Positions 1 through 12,253 of a stretch of DNA of 64,000 bases are shown here, piece after piece. This stretch comes from Tetrahymena thermophila SB210. Lineage: Eukaryota; Ciliophora; Oligohymenophorea; Hymenostomatida; Tetrahymenidae. The notes under the pieces were generated by a model, which saw only the letters and a program-made list of their open reading frames with translations, did no database searches and was not told the DNA's origin. The position numbers were made by a program, and so were the translations under genes. Where the stretch lies: the NCBI RefSeq assembly GCF_000189635.1, contig NW_002476413.1, positions 992,001-1,056,000 of the forward strand. The letters are read 5' to 3'. Every line of letters starts with the position of its first letter. The stretch's first letter is position 1.

Positions 1-3000
1 AATGCAATTAGATTTAACTTCATCATTATTATGGAATACAGCAATCAAAATACCTAGTATAATTGGTGCATAGACAAAACTAAACATAAGAATAGTTCTT
101 TTAGCTTTGTGCTGCCTGTCTAGAGTAATTTATCTTTCTCCTTTACTCTCAACAAGTTAAGTAATTTACTCAGAAAAAGAGACTGCTACTTTTTACTTTT
201 CAGGAATAATCTTGAGTAACAACACAATTAAAGAAATTAAAAATAGCAAAAGTATAACTGGTTGCATACCAATAATAGCACCTGATTGTTGGAGAGAAAT
301 CCATTTTGGCTAATTGAAATACATGAATGCTAGTACAGTTAATGTAAATATATAGCCAAAGGCATTTCCCCATAAACCAAAATCGTATAAATCGTATTTA
401 AAGATATTAGAAATTTCGAATTTTTAGCCTTCTTCAAATTCCTCCTTTTCTATTTCTTCTATTTCTTAACGACGTCCTTCTTTTTTCAACTTATTTTTTA
501 GAGCCCTTCTACGGAATCTCTTTCTAATCTCAAGGAAGATATCAATAAACACTAAAGTCAACAATAAGATAATACCAATAATAATCAAAGCAAGCTCTAT
601 TCCTTAAGCAATGTTATCATATGCTCCATAGTAATCGACTGAACGTTGTGGTAGAATATAGAGCAAAGGAATGATAAAGAACAGGCAAATGTAACCATTC
701 AGTAACATAGAGAATTAAATACTCTTGATTTTTATGAAGATTAAACTTACCCAATATAATCCTAAAATGCAAGGGCCTATTGCAAAGAATGTTTTCAAGG
801 GTCTTAAGTTATAGAATAAATCTGTAACTACAGAGAATGGCATGAAAAATAGAACTGGAACTAATCCACCTATTATTGGGAAAACTATTAGCTTGATTTT
901 ATCACTAGCTTATGAGAAAATGAGTGCTGTACCTAACAAGCAAATAATAGGAACTATAAAAATGTAAAATACACTTAAATAAAATCCTCTTTAATTTAAA
1001 AATAAGTTATCATCTTATCCTATTTGCAAATCGTGTGCCATATTTAACATTGAGTTTACAGTTAAGACAATTAAACTACCACCAAAAACACAAGAGCAGA
1101 AAATAACAGAATAATTCTACATAATCACTTTCATTCTAGGATCAGGTTTATCTCTACGTAATTCAATTTTAAGAAGCAGTTTACGTTTTTCAATTTCTCT
1201 TAACTCATTATCTTTTTCTTCTTCTTCTATTCTAAGTCTTTCTTGTTCCTCTGCCTCAAGTCTTTCCTATTCAAGTCTAGCTTTTTCTTCTTCTGTTAAA
1301 TCTTAAGGAGTTTCCTCTCCTTCTTTCTTTTCTGAATGAACTCCGATAGTATCTCCTTTTTTAATATTATAATTTTAATATTGAATAACTAAGCATTGAA
1401 ATTTTATTTAAAAATAACTGCTTAAATAAATGAATAAATGAATTTTTTTTTTTTGATAAAGAAAAGTGATTAAAAATTGACTATTTTTTTCATTTTACTT
1501 TTATTTTCAGAAATAATAATTCAAAAATATCTCAGAATATTTTATCAAACTTATTAGGAATAAAAAAATTTTTAATTCTAATCCAATATTTTTGCAAACT
1601 AAAAAATTAATTAATTCAACACAAATATTTTTTTTACTGTTAAAAATTTTTTTTAGTTTAAAATAATAATTTTTTGGGGTAGATTTTTATTTAATGATAA
1701 AATTTTTATTTGAAAAATATCAAATTATTTTAGAAAAAATGTTCATAGAAATATTCTGTGAAGAAAAAAGGATTAATTGATTACCTTATTAGGTTATTCC
1801 AAAAGCACCACCTCCTTCAGCATCATGAACTTCTTCTAAAAATTCTTAGTCATCATGTTCTTCATGTTGATTATGCTATTCATTTGAGGATTACTTCTTT
1901 AAAAATGATTCATGTTGCTCATCATCTTAATCAGGAATAATAACTTTAACAGATTCATACTTTTTCTTTTATTATTTTTTTTGTTCTAGTTTCTCTAATT
2001 CATTTTCATCAGCTGCTAATTAACGATCAGGGACCTTTTAGAGAATTGGATCAAAGAAACTGAAATGCATATAAATCCAACTTAATGCTAAAATCAAAAT
2101 GTAGGGTCCAGCAAGAATTTTGATGTAATGATCTCCCCTAAATAAGTTTGAAAACATGTTTAATGTTGAACAACAAACAATATTTAAAATAAATACCAAT
2201 AAAAATCTAAATTCCAAGTTGTCGAAACTGTATAAACTGTGTAGCCTATTACTAGTGCAGCGGTGACAATACACCAGAATAACATGAAGAAATTTCTTGC
2301 TGAGATGTTGAAACTTTCCCTTAATTTACAAAGTAAATTTAATTTGAATTAAATCAAAATTCAATTATTTACCTAAGATCTTTAATGACAAAGAAAGTTG
2401 CCATCCAAAAGAAATATAAGCCAAAAATATATGCACATTAAATATAATCAGGTGAAGGAATGTGCAACCTATTTCTAAGCTTTAAGGTATCCTATAATTA
2501 GATTGAGATGTTAAAATCTTTGTTTAAAAATAAAAGAAAATTACGTAGACATAGTACATAAATATAATCAATGAAGGAACAGCTTAGAAAAAGAACAGTA
2601 AAAGGTAAGCCGTCCAATTTCTAATTGAGAGGAATATGATTCCGTAAGCGATAAATATAAATGATCCCAAAATAATATTATTAGAAATATATTGTTTTAA
2701 TGAATCATATTAATTTGAATCTGTAATATCTCTTGAATTGTATGTAATTCCCATGTATACTAGCCAGCAGATAAAAACAGCTCCGAATAACCAAATAAGC
2801 TCAGAGCCAACCCTACTTCTAAATATTTTACTTACACAATTTTCAAATTTTTGAGAGAGCGCTCTAATGCCTTGGCATATCAAAACACAAAGTTTTGCTT
2901 AAGCCTGACAAATTATTCCTAAAATTTCTATTGTTGATTTAGAAGGAGGTCTTTATATTTGATCTTCATAAACACTCTTACGCTTTTAAGAATTTATTAT

Positions 3001-4596
3001 TTTAGCAGGATACAATACTCCTATAAATTAAATAAATAAATTATTTTAGTATTTTAAAAAAAAGGTAAATTTTTGAATTCTAAATGATAATATTTTAAAT
3101 ATTAAATAATATTTTTTAAATTCTAAATAATAATTTTTGAAATTGCAAATGATAAGCAAATGAAGGAGCTTTGAAATGTTGCTATTTAGCTTAGAAGATA
3201 GATTTTTATTTTTAGAATACCTTTTTTTTCGTTGTTGTTTTGGTCTATTTCATCATCAAGAATGTGAATGTTTTGACCTTTTGTTTATTCAAAGCCAGAT
3301 CCATTATCAATAGTTTCTTATATTTCTTTAGAATTATACAGTAAATTCTAACTGGTCATGTTATCAGTATTCATTTTAGTTTTTGGATCATTAATAGTTT
3401 AGTTGTTATTTACCGCTTGGCTGTTATTTCCCTTAACCTGCATAAGTCCTGAGGGATTATTTTATTTCTATCCTCTTTGCTGCTTTTTTTAAAAAAGATT
3501 GCTTTGTTACTGCCTTTTATTACTAACGTTGCTATTATTGGTAATAGCATTAGGCTAGGTAACTTTTGTTTAGTTGTTAGAAATCATTTCTTCAAGTCTA
3601 TTGATATCAAACTTGCCACTACTGGTTTCTATTTAACCTCTTTCGCTGGAAATAGGAGCTAATTAAGCTTTCACGTTTTTGTTATTAGTTGCTTAAGTTT
3701 TATTGTTGCCTGTAATTAAATTATTCTGAGTAACTAATGTGTTATTTTGAGTTATCAAAGTATTGTTTTAGGTCACTATAATATTATTTTATGAAGTGTT
3801 GTTACTGTTCCTATTACCACCTCCAATCATGTTCATGGAGCTTTGTCTTTATTATTAAAAAGTAGATTAACAATAAAGAAAACTAAAATATATTTATTTG
3901 GGTAAGATTGAAAAGAGAAAGTAGATTTTATTAAAAGAATTTTTTTCTTTTTTCCAAATTGTATTAATATAACATTTATTTTATGATAATTAACCTCACT
4001 GGATTAATTTTTGAATAAAGTAATTATGCTTTATGATTCACTGATTCATTATTTCTTAACTAATTAATTGCTTAATTAAGTATGTAAGTGAATCTTCCAA
4101 ATATCTTATTGTATTTTTATTATGCAAAAAAGTAGATGAAGGAACAACGAGTTCTTTCTTTCTTAAAATTAAATCAAAAGGGTTTTATTTCTAAGTAAGA
4201 GGTTTGTATAAAATAAAATATTATTTTGTAATAACAAATGCAATAATTTTACTAGTTATTATTGCCCATTATATTTGTTTAGGTATTGATGTTATTTTAC
4301 GAATTATTCAACATATTCTAATTATTGTCATCGAATGGAAGCATCACATTGGATTTTTATGAAAAATCTGCTGAATTATCTTTTTGCTAAAACTAGTTCA
4401 AAAACTAATCGTTTAATTATAGATCTTCAAAAGCGCTTCCTCTTTCACCATTTAGATTTCTTTAACTGGTAGGATTGTTATTAAGGTTATTATTAGTCTT
4501 ATAAAAACTATTGGCAGTCATATTGGTGTTTAAGATATTTTAAGCATTCGCAAGTCTCTGCTTCTTGCGATCATCGTTACTTTTACCAATGTTCAT
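1..4596 (-). CDS. Large polytopic membrane protein with N/Q-rich N-terminus; 3' end beyond the window
   Basis: I do not recognise the family. Rebuilt exons on the minus strand are 4596-4253, 3846-3221, 3020-2545, 2491-2373, 2319-2197, 2137-1785 and 1355 to beyond position 1. All junctions are GT-AG and all phases agree, giving 1132 codons in the window without TGA. Roughly the first 320 residues are low-complexity N/Q/S-rich sequence (short motif TQNNTLITQNNTLVTQNN) and probably cytosolic. After them come about 15 hydrophobic segments, for example SELIWLFGAVFICWLVYMG and IELALIIIGIILLLTLVF, split by acidic or E/R-rich loops encoded by 1785-2040 and 1200-1355. A third charged loop (RRRALKNKLKKEGRRQEIEE) is at about 430-520. 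The two largest introns (406 and 429 nt) flank the head exon and a charged loop. It is likely a transporter-like or mechanosensitive-type membrane protein, but that is a guess from topology. The start is the first ATG of the first exon; an upstream non-coding exon is possible. Confidence 0.8.
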
Positions 4597-6510
4597 TATG
4601 CTAAACTATATTTCAAATAGACCCTTTTAATATTAAAAGAAGAAATGAACTAATTAATTATTTATGCTGGTGTGAAATAATTCTTTGAAGAAATGCTTCA
4701 ATCTCTTACTTAGTTTGGAGTTTCACAAATTTATTTAAGGTCAGTATATTCGATTACTAGAAATCAATATTTTCTTAATTTTCTTATACTAGTTAAAGTA
4801 TTGAGAAAATATTCTTATCAAATACTTTTATTTGCTGTCTAAATTGATCTAAGCTATCTTTGATATTTAAGCTCAATAATATTGAAGTTGAGTCCTACTG
4901 CTTGCTATATTAGATTGAATATTAATTAATTAATTATTAATTTATTTTGTTTTTAACTATTAATCAATGATAACTTATTTAAAAAAATAATAGTTTTCTA
5001 TTTACTTATAACTACTTATAATCATGTTTTGATAATTAAAAAAATTCATTCATTCAATCAATTTATAGATCGTATTTAGTCTAAATCATATGATTCTCTC
5101 TTTGCTGCACCCAATTTTCATTTTGTATAGATATTATAAATCAAAAGCACACTAACCAAAAACAATTAAAATAATTGATTCATTCATTCAAATATATTTA
5201 TTTATTTTCATTTTGAAATAAAAATCCATTTATATTTTATGGCACAATATTTATGTGACCTTTAAAATATTCAATTACTATCTAGAAGTCCAGTGAAAAA
5301 TAAATAGAAATTTATTTGCAGCCTCAATCTAATTAGATGCAATAAAAATCATACAAATATTGAAATATATTATGAAAATAATAAAATTAATGTTTAATTT
5401 ACTAACTGAAAATAAATTTATTTTTAAAATAATGATTCTAAATAATAGCATATCGCATATTAATTTATTTAGTTTTTGAATATTATTTGAGATGATAAAG
5501 CTTTTTTTAATGATTAAAATATAAATCATTTATATTTCTATATGAAAATAAACTTAAAATATTTTAATTGCCATTTAAACTGAAAAAATTTTAATTAATT
5601 TTAATAATTTTAGGAATCACAGCTAATTCTTCTAAAGGATGATTTTTATCCAAAATAATTTTTTATGCTATTTTTGAAGCTTATTTAATTTAATTCATAC
5701 ATAGAACAAAATTAAACATCAATTATAGTTTGAGAAGAGAATATTTGTTATTATTGTTATTTAAAATGTTTATGGAAACATGTTTTTAAAATTAAATATT
5801 AATTTTGCTTTAAGTTGTTATATTTAGGTAAATATTCCAAAGAATGCTTTGAATTTCAAAAGAAATAAATTTGCTACTTATTCCTGCCAATACTTTTTTT
5901 GCTACATTTGCTTAATAGAAGTAGGAGTACAAAAAAAAATTGCAATTTGTATGAATTTATATATTTAAAACATGAGAAAACACTATGTCAGGCTAATTGT
6001 ACTATGTACTTAGCAGATCTACTAAATAAATTTAAGTGTTTTATTTAATATTTTAAAAAGGCAGTCTACCTATTTTTTTATCTTTCATTCACATAAATTT
6101 AATCCAAATCATCAATCACAAAATAAATAGAAATATTTATTTTATACAAACAGCTGAAATAAAGAAAATATTTTACATTAGCTGTTTAACTCTATTCTAA
6201 AATTCAATGCAAATTTAATGCCTTTGCTGAAAATAAATTATAAGCTTTTTGATAAATATCGCTAAAATGCTGATTGATAATACCATTTTTGATTTACTTT
6301 TTAAATCTGTTTAATAAAAATATAAAAAGTTGCTCAAAAATCTGATTTTTTTTTGATATTGAAATCAGATTAAAATCTAAAATTAAGGCTAACAAATTTA
6401 TTATTATTATTCAAAAGAACCCATAATTTATTACATTATAAGAAAGTTTAAATATTGGAAGGCCTTTGCCGTAATGAAAAACTTTATCATCAGTAGGTAA
6501 TCCTTACCTA
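4597..6510. other. Gene-free AT-rich stretch
   Basis: I see no reading frame with gene-like codon use on either strand. It holds A/T runs and short repeats of the type TTTATTTA. It should contain the promoter and 5' leader of the minus-strand membrane protein that starts at 4596. Confidence 0.6.
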
Positions 6511-6597
6511 TATATTTCTAATGATGAAGGAGATGGCCATATCCCTCGGGATTGAAAATCATGAAAAACTGGCTGCAATGCTGATCAAAGAAATATA
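6511..6597 (+). ncRNA. Candidate C/D-box snoRNA
   Basis: A 9-bp perfect terminal stem (TATATTTCT at 6511-6519 with AGAAATATA at 6589-6597) encloses a box C (ATGATGA, 6521-6527) one base after the stem and a box D (CTGA, 6581-6584). That is the arrangement of a box C/D snoRNA of about 87 nt. A weaker internal pair may lie near 6551-6572 (TTGA as D', ATCATGAA as C'). The guide next to box D would be about ACTGGCTGCAATG, and the one before D' about CATATCCCTCGGGA. This patch is visibly richer in G and C than its surroundings. I cannot match the guides to rRNA positions from memory, so the target is open. Confidence 0.45.
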
Positions 6598-6634
6598 AAT
6601 TTAAGGATATACCGTACAAATTAAATAGCAAAAC

Positions 6635-6684
6635 AAGCTACTCTATTATAAATTTTTCGAAAGAAAATATATAGAGTGTAGCTT
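6635..6684. repeat. 50-bp imperfect hairpin just 3' of the snoRNA candidate
   Basis: AAGCTACTCTAT at 6635-6646 pairs with ATAGAGTGTAGCTT at 6671-6684 with a two-base bulge. AT-rich inner pairs and a TCGAAAG-like loop follow. It could be an RNA hairpin of a second small RNA or a chance inverted repeat. Confidence 0.4.
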
Positions 6685-7546
6685 AAGCTATAATTATATA
6701 TATTTAATTATGCATATTTACTAAATTAATACTGCTATAAAATTCCCTATCACGAAAAGTCCAAGTGATGGAATAAAGAATTTACCTTATACAGTTAAAA
6801 TATTTTAGTTACCATTGCGCACTGCAGCAAATAAACATGATTGTTGAGGTTTTCTCAATAATTTGTTTGTTTTGGTAATCTGACATAACAACTCATATAA
6901 AAAAAACAAAACACTTCTCTTTTTTTCTTGATTAAAAAAAATTTAAATTTTCAATCCCTATTTCAACGATAGGTAAATAAAAAGAAATTTATTTATGCTA
7001 CAAATACAAAAAATATTACAAAAAGAATTTAAATAAATTACTAAGTCGGTATTGTCTTAGTCATTCATTTATTTATTTATTTTTCAAAGTTTAAAAAAGA
7101 ATAAAATCAATAAAAAATAAAGCATTCATCTTTAAATAAAATATGATTAATTCAACATCGATTTATTTATTTAGATTTGTATTCATAAAATCTTATTGTT
7201 TTTTAGATTGATTAGAATAAATAATTAATATTTTAATCCTACCTACTAATAAATTTCTAAAATTTTAATTGATTTTGTTTGTCTATTTTTGATATTTGAG
7301 ATTTCATCCGAATTATTTGAGTCTTTTTCACTAAGTTTAATTAGGTAAACAACTTTAAACATTTAGAATTTAATTTAATTAAAACTATTGATTAATGCTT
7401 TGATGTTTACTGTGAAATCACTCTAATAATTTGTAAATAATTATTTTAAATCCAACCAAATATTTTGTTAATTTTATAAAAATAATAAATTTAAAAATTC
7501 TCCTAATTAGTAAGCTAAAAAAGCAATAAATATTTCAATAAAGAAA
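6685..7546. other. Gene-free AT-rich stretch upstream of the chromodomain gene
   Basis: No coding frame is visible. The piece at about 6760-6900 has more G and C and includes GTGATGG and, some 120 bases on, CTGA, so a second snoRNA-like element is conceivable. I find no clean terminal stem for it. The rest should include the promoter and leader of the gene starting at 7547. Confidence 0.5.
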
Positions 7547-9125
7547 ATGTCTCAGAAAAAGAGTTTAAAATAAAAGAGAAAGTAAGACTATAGCTCTGAT
7601 ACTGAAGAGGAAGAAGAGGATCAATATGAAGTTGAAAAGATCTTAGACTCTAGATTTAATCCTAAGACCAAGCAAAAAGAATATCTTGTCAAATGGGAAA
7701 GTATTATTAAATATTTATCTATTTATCATATTAATTCTTTTTATATATATATAAAGACTGGCCTATTGAAGACTCTACCTGGGAACCTTACGAGCATCTT
7801 TCGAATGTCAAAGAAATAGTTTAGGCCTTTGAAAAGAAGCAAAAAGCTAACGTTATGCCTCAACCTACTGGACCTATCACTAGAGTAAATGCCTAGAAAG
7901 ACCCTTAAAAAAAGAACAGACTATCTTTGAATTCTTCTATCAGCAAATCTTTACCTCAAGAAGAAGAAATTTAGACATCTAAAGAAGACAGTAAAAAATA
8001 AGCAGTCAAAAAATTCCAACCAGCTTCAAGAAGAAAATCTATTAGTTCTTAATCTGATTCAGACCTTTAAGCTGAAGAAGTTCCACAGTAGCCTGAAAGT
8101 AAAAAAGATAAAAATGATGGTGCCTTTGAAGAACCCAACAATGCTGATGCAGACGAAACTGAGCTTGTATTTGAAGAAATTGTTGACAAAAGAATTCTTG
8201 ATGGATAAACAGAATATTTAATACGCTTCTAAAGTAATTTATTTATTTATTTGTTAATTTTAAATAAACAATTTTAATTAAAATATTTTTAATTTATTTA
8301 TTTAATTAATTAATTAAAATAGATGTCTCTTAGCCATAATGGGTAGATGTTGGACAATTGATAGCTATTAAAGATGATGTTATAGCTTATGAAGATAAAA
8401 TTGCTGCTTAGAGTTAGCTCAATAAGACTAAGAACTTGAAAGAAAATGCTAAACATTCATCTTAACAATAGCAAAGCGAAAATAATAACTTAGAGACGGA
8501 AGAAGTTGAAGAAGATAAAGATTCTAAAAAAAGAAGTTTACTTGCGAATTCAAAGAGACCCACTGCTAAAAGATCATAGCCATTCAATTAAGATGAAGAG
8601 AAAGAAAAATCAGTCACTTAGCCTACCTCGAATTTAGGAAGCAAAGGTCAATCTTAGTAAGTTGAAAAAGAACAAGCAACAAACTCACAAACTTAACAGC
8701 CTCAAACAGCACACAGAAGTGGCTCAAGACTCAGCTAGATTCAATCAAATGCCAATCAAGTTACTTAATAAGCTTAATAGCTATCAAACACCAACAATTC
8801 TTCCTCTACATCTCTTGAAGTTTCATCAAAAATGCCTAGCTAAATGTCTTAAAAACGCAGACCTATTGAACTTACTGAAATTTAACAAGGTGATTTCAAG
8901 ACCGATAATGTCGATAAGATTGAAATCCAAGGAGATTTTAATGACATAATGACTTCAAGGTTTGAAGTTTTTTGGAAAATCAGATAAGACAATGTTACCC
9001 CTGCTTCCTAAGTCTATTCAGCCTCTTACCTGAGAAGATATGAGCCTTAAGTTCTCATCGATTTCCTCTTACAACATTCAAACTAATCTCAATTAAGACA
9101 AGCTAATTAATAACTTACTCATTGA
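7547..9125 (+). CDS. HP1/Pdd1-like chromodomain protein with two chromodomains and a chromoshadow-like end
   Basis: Predicted 477-residue nuclear heterochromatin protein. Introns are 7701-7756 and 8234-8322; with them removed the frame is open from ATG to TGA. Chromodomain 1 (about residues 27-78) starts YEVEKILDSR and has VKWENWPIEDSTWEP. Tyr27, Trp50 and Trp53 can form the aromatic cage that reads methylated H3 lysine. A weaker second chromo-type domain lies near residues 190-240 (KRILDGQTEYLIRFQ, then QPQWVDV). The last ~85 residues look like a chromoshadow domain (RFEVFWKIRQDN, SYLRRYEPQVLIDFL), expected to dimerise and recruit partners. Linkers are long, acidic, and rich in S and Q. The order chromo-chromo-shadow matches Tetrahymena Pdd1p, the protein of DNA elimination bodies, but this protein looks shorter than Pdd1p as I recall it, so I leave the gene unnamed. 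Chromodomain 1 is certain; the other two are inferred from pattern. Confidence 0.85.
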
Positions 9126-9528
9126 TAAATTATTTAGTGATTACGGCTTGATTAAGCTCTTAAAACATATGATGAACTCAATAAATTTTCTTATTAGAAA
9201 CCAAAAAAATACTTGGAAAAAAATTTTTAAAATAAATATATTTCTCATGATAAAAATATATTTTTTTGAAAAATATTGCTGATTATTTATTTATTAATTA
9301 TTACATTTTACATATTTTGTAACGATTGAGTTTTTAGTTTAAAGAGTTTTAATTTCACATTTTAATTTATGAAAATTTATTCAATTAAAATATTTTATCA
9401 AATTAAAATTTAAATAGGATTGATTGATTTAAAAAAGATTAAATTAGGAAAATGGTTTGATTTATTTAAAACATAATCGAAACATAAAAAATTAATATAG
9501 TATTATTCCATGTATTTATAAATTAGAC
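9126..9528. other. Gene-free gap between convergent genes
   Basis: This is 403 bp of AT-rich sequence between two convergent genes (stops at 9123-9125 and 9529-9531). It must hold both 3' ends. I see nothing else in it. Confidence 0.6.
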
Positions 9529-11454
9529 TCAATAGATTTAGTTTTATGGTGTAGCTTCTTCTTAAACATCTTAGATTATTTGTTAATATAGTTAAACTCC
9601 TATTTTTTAATCGCTAAATTTATTACTTTTTTACTTTTAGGCTTAACCTATAGATAATTAAGATAAATCATGATCGTGAGAATCTAGCTAGCGAGATAGC
9701 TGAGCGATAGAAGAAACTCTAGAATTGTGTGATTAAATAAATTTTTCTCTATCTTCTTTTGTATTCAAATATTAGTTTTACTTATCTTCAGCTTAATCAA
9801 AATTTTATAGAGAATTTATTTGTGGTTCAAAGTATTCTTATTCTTCATGCACATGTGTAGGACTTACGTTATGGCCGTAATATTCGTCGTTAGTTGGGAG
9901 TTAGATTCTTGTTTTTAGTTTAATTGCACTGCTTGGAAGGAATTTTTTGCTTTACCCTCCTAACTAACTTTAACTAGCTGCAAAATGAGTAAAAGTAGTT
10001 TTTTGAAAACTTTAAGTACTTTTTTATTGCTTTTATTACTCATGAGGTTATCTATAAACTGACTGCAAAATATTTTAATCTTAGTTAGCTTAGTTGAATG
10101 TTTTCAATTTTATATTTTAGCTGCTTTCACCTTATTACAAGACTTCCTCAGAGTATTGAGACTTGTTATCGAATGTTTTCAAATTAAATTCCTAAGAAGA
10201 TGGCTTCACTGCAAATTTAGGGTTATACATTTTTTAAATATCTGTCTAAGATGGAGGTTAACGAATCTTTGTTTAAGATTTTTCTAAATTGTTAATTGAA
10301 ATTTAATTTTCACTTCCACTTTTGTTATTTCCTTATCCTTAATGCTAACCTGCAATTTTAGCTTAGTTGTTGATTTATTTATTCGAAAATGTAGCATAGT
10401 AACCTTATTACATATTTTAGTTAAAAGAAGTATTATTGTTTTCCTGACCTTCTTAATATTATTTTTCATTTACTGCAGCACCATTACCATTTGCTTAATT
10501 TTAATACAAGTCTTCTTAAAATGAAACCTAGTTAAAATGCTCTCCCTTCTATCTTGGTTGATACCCTTAGCTTTTTAAGAATTTGATTTCATCTTAAAGC
10601 TTTTGATTTGCTAAACTCTACTATTATAGACTTTCTTATAGCTATTGAACAGTTTGAAAATTAGCTGTTTAATCATTTTGCATTTTATTTTCCAGATCTG
10701 TTTATGCCTTTGCATTTTCATTTTCTTCTTATTCTTTGTTTTTTTTCTCTACTGCTTCCTTTCTTTGCTGAAGAATCCTAGCAAAGCTATTATCAACATT
10801 CTCGATAATTGGTCTATCATAAGTAAAATTAGATTGTACAAAATTAGGAGTTCTTCCTACAAAATCATCATAAACGAAATCTTCATACTGCATAAGATAG
10901 ACTAACTTTCTTGCATCATATTTGTGCATAACTTGTTAATGTGAAACAATAGGATAGTAACAATTTTTGTAAGCATTCCATTCATCTTATAACTCTTCCA
11001 TCAAAACTAAATTATCATCTAGTTCAGTAAATTCAATCCATCTTCTCAAATGATTCTAATTGCTTCTTATATTCAAAATAGGAGGATTAGGTTTGAAAGG
11101 ATCTCTAGGATTTGCATAAACTGGATAATGACTGCATTGTGCGCATCCACCGCTATATGGAAAAATATGTCTACAGCCTGGATTGTAGCCTTCATTCATT
11201 TCCAACTCCTTGTAAATGTAAGGATTCACATCATACTTTTTAGTCAAGTGTTCAAATACACTCATATAGTGCTCTTTATTCTCTCTATAATAATAATATG
11301 GTATTGCTGCTGCTTTTTGTTTCGTGTGTTTTGAATATTGTGGGATAGTTATTTTTGTGTTTATTTTCTAATCTATTTCCTTTATTTTTTCTTTTATTTT
11401 ATTTGCATAGTTTGATTTGGGATCTGATTGCCCTTCCTTTTCTCTATCAGCCAT
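9529..11454 (-). CDS. Unrecognised 641-residue protein: Cys-rich N-terminal domain, coiled coil, Q/N-rich tail
   Basis: A single uninterrupted exon of 642 codons runs from ATG at 11454 to TGA at 9531-9529, so the start and frame are secure. Residues 1 to about 260 are well-ordered and aromatic. They include YNPGCRHIFPYSGGCAQC, in which one lone Cys precedes a C-x2-C pair and could bind metal, followed by PRDPFKPNPPILNIR. From about 260 to 330 a coiled coil begins (RILQQRKEAVEKKNKEQEEN). The remainder is Q/N/S-rich low complexity with short charged islands. There is no signal peptide or membrane segment. It is convergent with the chromodomain gene and divergent from the gene at 12254. The conserved-looking head with a disordered tail resembles ciliate cytoskeletal or basal-body proteins in style only; I do not recognise a family. 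Confidence 0.85.
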
Positions 11455-12253
11455 TTTTATTGATCAATTCTGAGTTCTCCTTTAAATTTTAAAACTGATA
11501 CCTAATTTCTTAAAGAAAGACAACTTTTTATTTTATATCTATTTGAAAAAGAATCCTTAATAAATTAAACAATAATTATATCAATAAACACTTTATTTAA
11601 ATTTTGTTCAGTATTTATCTTAAAGCACTACTTTATTAAGATTTATTTCTAATAATCTATCTCAATATAAAGTTTTATTTTCATAAATCAAATATTTTTT
11701 CATTAAATCACTCAATTAATCAAAAAAAACAAATAAATAAATACAAATTTTATTTTTCAGTTGATTTTCATTTCAATCAATCAATTATTACTTTTTAATA
11801 ATATTCAAAACAAACTCTATTTGAATGAAAAACTTGTAAATTGATTTCTTTTTTCAATCTTAAATTTAATTTTAAAATGATTTTTTACAATTTAACAGAA
11901 ATCAATTTATTAATAAACTTACTAATCTAAATTATTTTTTTTTTAAATATGTTGCATTTAGCAATTTAAACATTTGAGCACAATTTTGATTTAAAAAGTT
12001 TAAATTTTGCAATTTAAAAGCAATAAATAGAATTTGAAGAGCTCTTAACCAATAATAAAAATAAAATGTTTTAGAAATTCTTTTATAGTAGTTGGTTATT
12101 AATAAAATAAAAATATTTTGTAAAAGTAGACATATCAAGTATAAATTATTGTTAAATATAGTTCTCAATATTAACAAAAATAAAAAGATATTAATATTTT
12201 ACCTAGAATTTAATCAATAAAATAGTTAGAATTAGTTAGTTAATTAGTTATAA
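11455..12253. other. Divergent intergenic region
   Basis: These 799 bp separate two divergently transcribed genes and should hold both promoters. The sequence is AT-rich with long T and A runs. I can name no motif in it. Confidence 0.6.

Noticed and set aside
6755-6900. Second snoRNA with GTGATGG and CTGA
   Set aside because: Boxes are too far apart and there is no terminal stem, so it was kept only as a remark.
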